From: Stomorhina lunata
Taxonomy: Eukaryota; Arthropoda; Insecta; Diptera; Rhiniidae
Assembly (NCBI GenBank): GCA_933228675.1
Contig: OW121744.1
Location: 21,981,536-22,045,535 of the forward strand
DNA length: 64,000 bases
Direction of reading: 5' to 3'
In this document: positions 1-11,985 of the stretch, in pieces
How the letters are laid out: every line of letters starts with the position of its first letter
How positions within the stretch are numbered: the stretch's first letter is position 1
Notes under the pieces: generated by a model
Databases searched by the model: none
The model's input: only the letters and a program-made list of their open reading frames with translations
Told to the model about the DNA's origin: nothing
Translations under genes and position numbers: made by a program

Positions 1-2273
1 TAGAAAAATTTTTTAAAACGAAAAATTTTCTATAGAAAATTTTTTTTACAATGAAAAATTTTTTATAACTGAAAAATTTCTATAGAAAAATTTTTTATAA
101 CAAAAAATTTTTTATAAAGAAAAATTTTCTATGGAAACATTTTTTAAAACGAAAAATTTTCTATAGAAAAATTTTTTTATAACGAAACATTTTTTTATGG
201 AAAAATTTTCTATAGAAAAAATTTTTATAACGAAAAATTGTCTATAGAAAAATTTTTTATAACGAAAAATTTTTTTATGTATAGAAAAAATTTTTATAAC
301 GAAAAATTGTCTATAGAAAAATTTTTTATAACGGAAAATTTTTTATAAAAAAAATTTTTATAACGAAAAATTTTCTATAGAAAATTTTCTATAGAAAATT
401 TTTTATAACGAAAAATTTTCTATAGAAAATTTTTTATAACGAAAAATTTTCTATAGAAAATTTTTTATAACGAAAAATTTTCTATAGAAAATTTTTTATA
501 ACGAAAAATTTTCTATAGAAAAATTTTTCATAACGAAAAATTTTCTATAGAAAAATTTTTTAAAACGAAAAATTTTCTATAGAAAAATTTTTTATAACAA
601 AAAATTTTCTATAGAAAAATTTTTTATAACAAAAAATTTTCTATAGAAAAATTTTTTATAACAAAAAATTTTTTATAACAAAAAATTTTCTATGGAAACA
701 TTTTTTAAAACGAAAAATTTTCTATAGAAAAATTTTTTATAACAAAAATTTTTTATAACGAAAAATTTTTTTATGGAAAAATTTTCTATAGAAAAATTTT
801 TTATAACAAAAAATTTTCTATAGAAAAAATTTGTATAACTAAAAAATTTCTATAGAAAAATTTTTTATAACAAAAAAATTTTTATAACGAAAAATTTTCT
901 ATGGAAACATTTTTTAAAACGAAAAATTTTCTATAGAAAAATTTTTTATAACAAAAATTTTTTATAACGAAACATTTTTTTATGGAAAAATTTTCTATAG
1001 AAAAATTTTTTATAACGAAAAATTTTCTATAGAAAAAAATTTTATAACGAAAAATTTTCTATAGAAAAATTTTTTATAATGAAAAATTTTCTTTACAAAA
1101 ATTTTTTATAGAAAAAATTTTTATAGAAAAAATTTCTTTCGAAAAATTTTTTATTAAGAAAAATTTTCTATATTAAAATTTTTTATAAGGAAAAATTTTC
1201 TATAGAAAAAATTTTTATAACGAAAAATTTTCTATAGAAAAATTTTTTATACAGAAAAATTTTCTATAGAAAAATTTTTTATAACGAAAAATTTTGTATA
1301 GAAAAAATTTTTATAACGAAAAATTGTCCATAGAAAAATTTTTTATAACGGAAAATTTTCTATAGAAGAAATTTTTATAACGAAAAATTTTCTATAGAAA
1401 ATTTTTTATAACGAAAATTTTCTATAGAAAAATTTTTTATAACGAAAAATTTTCTATAGAAAAATTTTGAATAATGAAAAATTTTCTATAGAAAAATTTT
1501 TTATAACGAAAAATTTTCTATAGAAAAATTTTTCATAACGAAAAATTTTCTATAGAAAAAATTTTTATAACGAAAAATTTTCTATAGAAAAATTTTTTTA
1601 CAATGAACAATTTTTTATAACTAAAAAATTTCTATAGAAAAATTTTTTATAACAAAAAATTTTTTATAACGATAAATTTTCTATGGAAAATTTTTTTTTA
1701 CAATGAAAAATTTTTTATAACGAAAAAATTTCTATAGAAAAATTTTTTATAACAAAAAATTTTTTATAACGAAAAATTTTTTATATCGAAAAATTTTTTA
1801 TAACGAAAAATTTTCTATGAAAAAATTTTTATAACGAAAAATATTCTATAGAAAATTTTTGATAAAGAAAAATTTTCTATAGAAAAATTTTTTATAACGA
1901 AAATTTTCTATAGAAAAATTTTTTATAACGAAAAATTTTTTATAAAGAAAAATTTTTTATAACTAAAAATTTTCTATAGAAAAATTTTTTATAACGAAAA
2001 ATTTTTTATAACGAAAAATTTTCTATAGAAAAATTTTTTATAACGAAAAATTTTTTATAACGAAAAATTTTCTATAGAAAAATTTTTTATAACGAAAAAT
2101 TTTCTATAGAAAAATTTTTTACAAAAAATTTTTTATAGAAAAATTTTTTATAACGAAAAATTTTCTATTGAAAAATTTTTTATAACGAAAAATTTTCTAT
2201 AGATAAATTATATTATATTATATATTATAATATAGAAAAATTTTTATAACGAAAAATTTCTATAGAAAAAATA
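1..2273. repeat. A/T-tract satellite block 1, 31-32 bp monomer
   Basis: Tandem array whose monomer reads as two half units, AAAAATTTTCTATAG followed by AAAAATTTTTTATAACG. The period alternates between 31 and 32 bp by loss of one A or T. Half units are sometimes dropped, for example near 380-400. The array is truncated by the window start and decays at 2210-2273 into TA-rich sequence. All apparent reading frames inside are low-complexity K/N/F/I translations of the repeat and are not genes. Confidence 0.95.
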
Positions 2274-2865
2274 AATAAAATAAAATAAATAAAAAATAGA
2301 ATAATTTCCAAGATTAACATCTTCGTTACAAGCTATTTTTCAATTTATTTAATTATTTTATTTCTTCCAGCGCCTAATAATGATATGATTCGACAATGTT
2401 ATTAGGAGGACGGCTTGACTTAAAAACCAAATGAACTTGTTAGTTTCGCATTTTTGTTATTAAACTTGTAGATTCTAAATCGAAATTATCAAGTTGACGT
2501 CCACATGACGAATAACATTCAATTACATCAATTTACTCAATATCCAATAAATTATCTCCACTTGTTTCGTTGCGATTGAGTGAAAGACAATTTGTAACTG
2601 CGGACTAATACAAATTAGACATAAATTGAATTAAAACGTGATTCAAAAAGCAACAAGTTCCTGGTATTTAAGATGAAGTTGCAATGCGTAAGATATTTTA
2701 TGACTTAATGATGTCGTATTTTAATTGACCACATTTGTAATTGGTTTGATGTCTATTAAAATTAAATTTTGCTAAAGTAAGAAAAATTTATTATATTAGG
2801 CGAATACGATTAAGTGAAACCCTAACCACGACTCATGCATATCGAGTAAAGCTTTATGAAGCGAA
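2274..2865. other. Unique AT-rich spacer
   Basis: Non-tandem sequence between two satellite blocks. No coding frame, splice-flanked exon or recognisable mobile element was found on either strand. Confidence 0.6.
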
Positions 2866-5700
2866 AAATTGTCTATACAAAAATTTTAATAAAAAAATTC
2901 TTTAGAAAATACAAATTTTGTAAAATTTCTACAGAAAAAATTTTTATAACGAACAATTTTCTATAAAAAAAATTTTGTAACGAAATATTTATTATCTATA
3001 GAAAATTTTTTGTAGCGAAAAATTTTTAATAACGAAAAAAAGAACAAAAAATTTTCTATAGAAAATTTTTTTAAGAAATTTTCTAGAGAAAAATTTTTTA
3101 TAAATTTTCTATAGAAAAAATTTTTATAACATAAAATTTAATAAAGAAAAAAAATTTATAGAAAAATTTTTTATAACAAAAAATTTTTTATAGGAAAGTT
3201 TTTTATAACAAAAAATTTTTGATAATAAAAAATTTTGTATAGAAAAATTTTTAATAATAAAGATAGAAAATAGAATACATTTTTGTAATGAAAAATTTCC
3301 TATAGAAAAATTTTTTATAACATACATTTTCTGTAGAAAAATTTTTTATAACAAAAAAATTTCTAAAGAAAAAATTTTCTATAGAAAAAAATTTTTATAA
3401 CAGAAAAATTTTATACATAGAAAAAAAATACATAGCAAAAAATTTTTTTTAACAAAAAATTTTCTATAGAAAAAAATTTTTAGAACAAACAAATTTCATA
3501 GAAAAATTTTTATAACAAAAAATTTTTTATAACAAAAAATTTTCTATAGAAAAAAATGTTTAGAACAATAATTTTTCTATGAGAATTTTTTTGTAACGAA
3601 AAATTTTCTATAGAAAAATTTTTATAACGAAAAATTTTCTGTAGAAATGTTTTTTGTAATGAAAAATATTCTATCGAAAATTTTTATAACGAAAAATTTT
3701 CCATAGAAAAATTTTTTATAACGAAAAATTTATATAGAAATTTTTTTTATAACGAAAAATTTATATAGAAATTTTTTTTATAACGAAAAATTTTGTATAG
3801 AAAAATTTTTTACCTCTAAAGATTTTCTATAGAAAAAATTTTTATATCTAAAAATTTTTATATCTAAAAATTTTTATAACAAACATTTTTATAACAAACA
3901 TTTTTCTATAGAAAAATTTTTTATCGAAAGTTTTTTTATAACGAAAAATTTTCGTTATTAAAAATGTTTCGTTATAAAGAATTTTTCGTTATACAAATTT
4001 TTCTGTAGAAAATTTTTCGTTATAAAAATGTTTCTATAGAAAATTTTTCGTTATAAAAAATTTTTCCATAGAAAATTGTTCGTTACAAAAAATTTTTCTA
4101 AAGAAACTTTTTCGCTCTATTTTTCGTTACAAAAAAAATCTCTATAGAAAAATTATTGTTAAAAAAATTTTTTCTATAGAAAAATTTTTGTTATAAAACA
4201 TTTTTCGTTATAAAAATTTTTCTATAGGATTTTTTTTTTTGTTATAAAAAATGTTCGTTATAAAAATTTTTTTCTATAGCAATTTTTTTGGTATGTAAAT
4301 TTTTTCTATGGAAATTTTTGTGTTATAAAAAATTTTTCACAGAAAATTTTTGTTATAAAAAATTTTTCTATAGAAAATTTTTATTTACAAAAAATTTTTC
4401 TATTTTTGATTACAAACAAATTTGTATAGAAAAATTTTTGTAACGAAAAATTTTCTATTTTCTGTAGAAACATTTTTATAACGAAAAATTTTCTTTAAAA
4501 AAATTTTTGATTACAAAAAAATTTGTATAGAAAAATTTTTGTAACGAAAAATTTTCTATAGAAAAATTTTTTATAACAAAAAATTTTCTAAAAAAACTTT
4601 TTTATAACAAAAAATTTTAAATAGAAAAATTTTTGCAACGAAAAATTTTCTATAGAAAAATTTTTAAAACGAAAAATTTTCTATATTTACAGAAAATACA
4701 GAAATAAACATTTTTTTGTTATAAAATTTTCTATTACAAAATTTTTTTTAACAAAAAATTTTCAAAAGAAAAATTTTTTATAACAAAAAATTTTTTATAA
4801 CAAAAAATTTTTTATAGAAAAAAAAATTTTCTATATAAAAATTTTTTATAAAAAAAAATGTTGTCAAGAAAATTTTTTTTTAAACAAATTTTCTGTGGAA
4901 AAAATTTTTATAAAAAAATTTTCTATATAAAAATTTTTTATAAAAAAATTTTCTATAGAAAAATTTTTTATAAAAAAATTTTCTATAGAAAAATTTTTTA
5001 TAAAAAAATTTTCTATAGACAAATTTTTTATAAAAAAATTTTCTATAGAAAAGTTTAAAAAAAAAAATTTTAAGAAAATTTTTTTAAAACAAAAAATTTT
5101 CTTTAAAAAATTTTTTTGTAAACAAAAATTTTTTAACAAAAAATTTTTTAACGACAATTTTTTTTTTGTCATAAAAAAGTTTTCTATAGAAAATTTTTTG
5201 TTATAAGAGATTTTTTTATGCAAAATTTTTTGTTATAAAAAATTTGTCGTTAAAAAATTTTTTGTTAAAAAAATTTTTGTTTATAAAAAATTTTTTTAAA
5301 GAAAATTTTTTGTTTTAAAAAAATTTTCTTAAGAAATTTTTTTTTATAAAAAAATTTTCTATAGAAAATTTTTAAAAAAAAAAAAATTTTTAACAAAAAA
5401 TTTTCTATCGAAAATTTTTTAAAATAAAAATTTTCTTTTGTAAGAAAAAATTTGAAAAGAAACATTTTTTGGAACCAAAAATTCTGTATAGAAAAATTTG
5501 TTATAACAAAAACTTTTCTAAAGAAAAATTTTTTAAAACGAAAAATTTTCTATAGAAAATTTTTTTATAACAAAAAATTTTCAATATAAAAATTTCCCTT
5601 AGAAAAATTCTTAAAACTAAAAATTTTCTATTTAAAATTGTTTTTTTTTTTTTACCAAAAAGTACTTATAGAAACATTTTTTCTTAAAATTTATATAAAA
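2866..5700. repeat. Degenerate A/T-tract satellite with orientation switches
   Basis: Same satellite family as block 1 but much more diverged. Up to about 3945 the monomers run in the ATAACG-AAAAATTTT orientation. At 3940-3960 the sequence passes through a near-palindrome (ATAACG AAAAATTTT CGTTAT) and continues in the opposite orientation (CGTTATAAAAAATTTTTC), flipping again near 4430. At 4890-5060 there is a locally regular run (AAAAAATTTTCTATAGAAAA). The lysine/isoleucine/phenylalanine frames at 3124-3327, 4858-5223 and 5265-5465 are repeat translations. Confidence 0.9.
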
Positions 5701-6769
5701 TTTTTTGTAATACATCGTAACATACTTACAAATCTGTTGGTATAGGGTACTAAAAACCAGCTTCTATAGGAAGACACCAATAAAACAAATATTTATTTTC
5801 TTAGAAAACAAAACGGAAGGAATATACTTTGTTTTCTTTTGAATTTTCATTTAAGATTCTTAACTCTTTCTTTAGACGATCAATTAATCATTGTCATAAG
5901 AAATGACTTAGAATCTGCTAACGAACCGTTTGAACATTGAGGCACGTACAGATTTAAAAACTAAAAATTTTCTAAGTTTGAAAATATCTTTGTTAGATCT
6001 TTGTGCTTTGTGCCTCCCCGGCGATATATAGTAAGCATGAATGATCAGTTAATACATATTTTAACGATTTATATGGTGCATGATATTGATGCTATTGGCT
6101 GCTGATGCGCCAGCAACTTGATGAGGACATGAACAAGAACAATTTCATATATAAAACAACAGCAACAACAATGTATGTATTTACTGCTTCAATGGATGAT
6201 GATCATGGAGATGAGGATCATGATGGTGGCGGCATGCCATATTACTTACATTTACATTAACTCAAATTCATTGCTCTTTTTGGTTTAGATTTAAATGGTT
6301 AACCTTTTTTTCTAAATCCAAAATTGTAAAAATATTTGCAACAATTGTTACATGCAACATATAGCAACTAACTCTGGCCAGGCTTAAATACAAAACAAAA
6401 CAGTTTATAGATTTCCGATTGTCGTACTGCTTCAATATCAAATATATTGAATCTTATTGCAATTTTGAGCAGTTTTTGTTTTTCGTTAATTTTTTATATT
6501 TTCATGTCTTTTATATTTTTAGTGGTTTTATATTGATTTCGGTTGCTGGTTTTGCTGGCAAATAAAATGCACGACTTACTATAAAACTAGTACCTACCAA
6601 ATTTATTCCAAGTACAAACACACTAACTACTGCATTATAAGTAGATATAATAATTCCAAAACAAAAAGGTGGACTTGGTAAAGGTATATTGATATCCATG
6701 AAGGGGTTGGAACTATGACACTGATATTTTCGTTCTAACGTTTCGTCATTTAAAAAAAAAGTAAATTTT
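5701..6769. other. Unique spacer, no supported gene
   Basis: AT-rich non-repetitive stretch. A 62-codon minus-strand frame at 6699-6511 has a hydrophobic run (FCFGIIISTYNAVVSVFVLG), but it has no recognisable family and no convincing splice context, so it is not called as a gene. Confidence 0.5.
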
Positions 6770-9597
6770 TAAAAAATTGCCTATAGAAATAAAAAGTTTT
6801 AAAAAATTTCCTAAAAAGGAAGAAATTTTTGAAAAATTTCCTATAAAAAAAATAAATTTTTTAAAAATTTCCTATAAAAAAATACATTTTTTAAAAATTT
6901 CCTATAAAAAAAGAAATTTTTGAAAAATTTCTTATAAAAAAAGAAATTTTTGAAAAATTTCCTATAAAAAAAGAAATTTTTGAAAAATTTCCCATAGAAA
7001 ATAAGAAATTTTTGAAAAAATTCTTATCAAAATAAGAAATTTTTGAAAAATTTCCTATAAAAATAAGAAATTTTAGCAAAATTTCCTATAAAAATAAGAA
7101 ATTTTTGAAAAATTTCCTATAAAAATAATACATTTTTTTAAAAATTTCCCATAAAAATAAAAAATTTCCTATAAAAATAAGAAATTTTTGAAAAATTTCC
7201 CATAAAAATAAGAAATTTTTGAAAAATTTCCCATAAAAATAAGAAATTTTTGAAAAATTTCCTATAAAAATAAGAAATTTTTGAAAAATTTCCTATAAAA
7301 ATAAGAAATTTTTGAAAATTTTCCTATAAAAATAAGAAATTTTTGAAAAATTTCCTATAAAAATAAGAAGTTTTTGAAAAATTTCCTATAAAAATTTCCC
7401 ATAAAAATAAGAAATTTTTGAAAAATTTCCTATAAAAATAAGAAATTTTTGAAAAATTTCCTATAAAAATAAGAAATTTTTGAAAAATTTCCTATTAAAA
7501 TAAGAAATTTTTGAAAAATTTCCTATAAAAATAAGAAATTTTTGAAAAATTTCCTATAAAAATAAGAAATTTTTGAAAAATTTCCTATAAAAATAAGAAA
7601 TTTTTGAAAAATTTCCTATAAAAATAAGAAATTTTTGAAAAATTTCCTATAAAAATAAGAAATTTTTGAAAAATTTCCTACAAAAATAAGAAATTTTTGA
7701 AAAATTTCCTATAAAAATTTCCCATAAAAATAAGAAATTTTTTAAAAATTTCCTAAAAAAATAAGAAATTTTTGAAAAATTTCCTATAAAAATAAGAAAT
7801 TTTTGAAAAATTTCCTATAAAAATAAGAAATTTTTGAAAAATTTCCTATAAAAATAAGAAATTTTTGAAAAATTTCCTATAAAAATAAGAAATTTTTAAA
7901 AAATTTCCTATAAAAATAAGAAATTTTTGAAAAATTTCCTATAAAAATAAGAAATTTTTGAAAAATTTCCTATAAAAATATGAAATTTTTGAAAAATTTC
8001 CTATAAAAATAAGAAATTTTTGAAAAATTTCCTATAAAAATAAGAAATTTTTGAAAAATTTCCTATAAAAATTTCCCATAAAAATAAGAAATTTTTGAAA
8101 AATTTCCTATAAAAATAAGAAATTTTTGAAAAATTTGCTATAAAAATAAGAAATTTTTGAAAAATTTGCTATAAAAATAAGAAATTTTTGAAAAATTTCC
8201 TATAAAAATAAGAAATTTTTGAAAAATTTCCTATAAAAATAAGAAATTTTTTAAAAATTTCCTATAAAAATAAGAAATTTTTGAAAAATTTCCTGTAAAA
8301 ATAAGAAATTTTTGAAAATTTTCCTATAAAAATAAGAAATTTTTGAAAAATTTCCTATAAAAATAAGAAATTTTTGAAAAATTTCCTATAAAAATAAGAA
8401 ATTTTTGAAAAATTTCCTATAAAAATAAGAAATTTTTGAAAAATTTCCTATAAAAATAAGAAATTTTTGAAAAATTTCCTATAAAAATAAGAAATTTTTG
8501 AAAAATTTCCTATAAAAATAAGAAATTTTTGAAAAATTTCCTATAAAAATAAGAAATTTTTGAAAAATTTCCTATAAAAATAAGAAATTTTTAAAAAATT
8601 TCCTATAAAAATAAGAATTTTTTAAAAAATTTCCTATAAAAATAAGAAATTTTTTTAAAATTTCCTTTAAAAATAGTTTTATAGGAAATTTTTAAAAAAA
8701 TTCCTAATTTTATAGGAAATTTTTCAAAAATTGTTATAAGAATTTTTTCGAAAATTTTCTTATTTTTATAGGAAATTTTTCGAAAATTTCCTAGTTTTAT
8801 AGGAAATTTTTCGAAAACTTGTTATTTTATATAAAATTTTGCAAACATTTCTTATTTTTATAGGAAATTTTTCAAAAATCTCTTATTTTATAAGAAAGTT
8901 TTTAAAAATTTCTTATTTTTGTAGGAAAATTTTCAAAAATTTCTTATTTTTATAGGAAAATTTTCAAAAATTTCTTATTTCTACAGGAAATTTTTCAAAA
9001 ATTTCTTATTTTTATAGGAAATTTTTAAAAAATTTCTTATTTTTATAGGAAATTTTTCAAAAATTTCTTATTTTTATAGGAAATTTTTCAAAAATTTCTT
9101 ATTTTTATAGCAAATTTTTCAAAAATTTCTTATTTTTATAGCAAATTTTTCAAAAATTTCTTATTTTTATAGGAAATTTTTCAAAAATTTCTTATTTTTA
9201 TGGGAAATTTTTATAGGAAATTTTTCAAAAATTTCTTATTTTTATAGGAAATTTTTCAAAAATTTCTTATTTTTATAGGAAATTTTTCAAAAATTTCTTA
9301 TTTTTATAGGAAATTTTTCAAAAATTTCTTATTTTTATAGGAAATTTTTCAAAAATTTCTTATTTTTATAGGAAATTTTTCAAAAATTTCTTATTTTTAT
9401 AGGAAATTTTTCAAAAATTTCTTATTTCTATAGGAAATTTTTCAAAAATTTCTTATTTTTATAAGGAATTTTTCAAAAATTTCTTATTTTTATAGGAAAT
9501 TTTTCAAAAATTTCTTATTTTTATAGGAAATTTTTCAAAAATTTCTTATTTTTATAGGAAATTTTTCAAAAATTTCTTATTTTTATGGGAAATTTTG
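6770..9597. repeat. 31-bp satellite arranged as a large inverted repeat
   Basis: From about 6770 to 8650 the monomer is GAAATTTTTGAAAAATTTCC plus TATAAAAATAA (31 bp), highly homogeneous from about 7000. Near 8640-8700 the orientation reverses, and to 9597 the array is the reverse complement (TTTTTATAGGAAATTTTTCA). Rare variant monomers are mirrored across the centre: paired GCTATA variants at about 8132 and 8169 face TAGCAAAT variants at about 9108 and 9143, and the TTTCCCATA interrupted units at 8075 and 7721 face TATGGGAAA units at 9202 and 9587. This is an inverted duplication, not independent arrays. Foldback elements of flies also have inverted termini built from ~31-bp tandem repeats, but no coding core is present. 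Confidence 0.93.
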
Positions 9598-11640
9598 AGT
9601 TAATCAAAAAATAATGTATTATATTATTTATCAGAAAATAAATCTCAGGTCCCCTTTCCAAAATGATCTCCTACTACGTCCTTTTAATTGCCTTAGAAAA
9701 ACTTAACTGCCTGTCTTGTTAAATGATTTTGTTTTTTTTTCATCTGGTCTGTCCCTCTTTAATACTTTTATAGGTTTCAGTATTTTTCTTTTATTTTTTT
9801 CCCCCAATTTTTTGTCGTCTTTATATCGTTAACTGTCATCATTTTCAAATTATTTCTCGTAGAATATCTAATCGAGATTCATGCATGATCCTGTGGTAAA
9901 TTTTAACCAAGAAACGTTTCTCTAAGGTTTTATCCAGTTTTTTTCTACTTTATTCGGAAAAAGAAAAAATTAGCTTAAAAGAATTTATATTTTTATCATA
10001 AATGTTTTGTTGTGGGTATGATGGAAAAATTTTTCAAAACCCAGGAAAACATGCTTTTAGGATTTTTTTGCTATTTTGGGTGAAATTGTTGTTAAACATT
10101 TGGTTATAAGGTTTTTTAGAGTTTTTTTACTTCTTTCGATATTTTTTATTTTGAATGAACCAAAAATACGTGTGCGAACAACGATTGCATGCATGAATGC
10201 CTCATGGCTTGATTTTTAAATATTCTGATATTGTAGTTAAATACTTATTTGAAAAAAAAAACTTGAAAATTGTAAATTCCAAAACATGACAATTCAAAAT
10301 TGACTTAATTTCTCTATTACATTTAATTCAGCTGCTGGCAGTTAATAGAAGAAAACTGATTTTGAAAACTGATGTTAAGAAATGATTATCTTGTGTAATT
10401 TAATTGTAATTAGATTGATTAGATGTTCTTTTTTCTTATTCAAAAATTCATTAGTTAATTTCATTGTGGTCAATTGTCTTAAGTGACATTTTTATTTAAT
10501 TTACCCCTTGACTTGTGGTTGATCTTATTAATATTGTACTTCATTCATTCGTTCATTTAAATTCTCAGCCTCATCATTGTTTTCAATTAAGAATCTTATA
10601 TTTTTATTGTATGTATTTCTACACAATTGTTTAGTTTCCAATATATTCAACACCATTTCCATTAGAAATTTTCAATTATGGTATACAAATAATTGTATAT
10701 GTATGTACTAGCAGAACCCGTTTCGCTTTGACTAAATTAACATTTCGATTTAAACTAGATGACTTTAGTCTACTAAATCCGAAAGTGTCATTACTTTTAC
10801 CAAGTTGGCCCTAGTTTTCGAGATATAATTTTTTTTTCCGAAAATCATGTTTTTGCCAATAATTTTAATATAACTCCAAAACGGCTGGTTATACTGAGCT
10901 AATAACAAAAACCGACATTTTTCTTTAAGTCTTCCTAATATTTTTTTCATCCGCTTAGTCGTTTTAGAGGTATTAAAGAATTTGCACCGAAAAAAATTTT
11001 CATTCAAAATATTTTCGTTTTAAAAAAAATCATAAAAAATTTAATATAAAACAAATCTTCCCTTCTTTTACTACTGTTGTATAGATGAATGTGTTCCAAA
11101 CAAAACGAGTTATATCCTGTTATTATCGATCAGGAAAAAAACAAAAACTTTTTGAAAAATTAATATTTTTTGGTTTAAATTGTAGAATATCTCTGTAACT
11201 GCTGAGTGGTTTGACAAATATTGTTAGTACAACTTAAAGGCAATTTTTATTTTTTTTACTTATTAAAAACGACAATCCGTTCTTGAGTTATATTAATATT
11301 AGCCATGCAAAACCTCTTTTTCGAAAGAAAATATATGTCTCGAAAACTAGAGCCAGCTTAAAAAAAACTAAAATCATTTTCGGATTCAGCAGATATAATT
11401 TATTTAAAAATTATTACAAAAGTTCGTGCCGCAGCAAAAAACTTAATTTTTATATAGCTGTGACTGATTTTATATAGCTGTGACTTATTCTGACTTCTGA
11501 GAACAGAAATATTGAACCAAACACATTCCAAAATAACCTCTACTCGGCTGACAATGAAATAAAGGTGTCATATTTTATCAATTTCCCCATATCGACATTA
11601 AAATTGTGGGTTTCGATATAGCAGCTCCAAACAATGCTCA
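9598..11640. other. Non-coding AT-rich region with an old dispersed repeat
   Basis: Mostly unique AT-rich sequence. From about 10797 to 11440 it contains a repeat also seen near 33055, 35110 and 40867. It opens with CTAGTTTTCGAGATATA at 10811, includes the inverse ATGTCTCGAAAACTAGAGCC at 11335, and ends in a stretch like TTCGTGCCGCAGCAAAAAAC that matches 41108-41130. Frames at 11007-10765 and 11283-11477 lie in this repeat and are not supported as genes. Confidence 0.55.
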
Positions 11641-11743
11641 GAATCATATCGTTATTGATTTTTTTATCGACTGTGAGCTAGTGCTGCTGCACAATTTGAA
11701 GAGCTTTCCCATGCCCAAATAATTCGTCAGCCTGTGCAAGTGC

Positions 11744-11746
11744 CCA

Positions 11747-11831
<85 letters not shown>

Positions 11832-11885
11832 GCTGTCTGTCTGTGTGTCTGTCTGCTGTCTGTCTGTCTGTCTGTGTGTCGTCTA

Positions 11886-11916
<31 letters not shown>

Positions 11917-11985
11917 GCCTCTCTGTCTGTCTACCTGCATCTCTGTCTGTCTGTCTGCCTTTCTGTCTGTTATGGCACAATAGTG
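11744..11985. repeat. (TCTG)n microsatellite
   Basis: Almost uninterrupted tetranucleotide repeat from about 11744 to 11830, then interrupted TCTG/TGTG/TGCC variants to about 11985. A short related run recurs at 12045-12061. Long cysteine/leucine/serine frames on plus and threonine/aspartate/arginine/glutamine frames on minus are its translations. It sits at the start of an old dispersed repeat, like the (GTCC)n stretch at 53108-53125 in the related element. Confidence 0.97.

Noticed and set aside
3124..5465. Several 60-120 codon frames rich in Lys, Asn, Phe and Ile
   Set aside because: They are exact translations of the A/T satellite monomers in both orientations, with no independent sequence content.
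6511..6699. 62-codon minus-strand hydrophobic frame
   Set aside because: Looks membrane-like, but it has no recognised family, no neighbouring exon and no clear splice sites; could be chance.
6770..9597. CRISPR-like regular repeats
   Set aside because: Repeats are contiguous with no unique spacers, there are no cas genes and the genome is eukaryotic.
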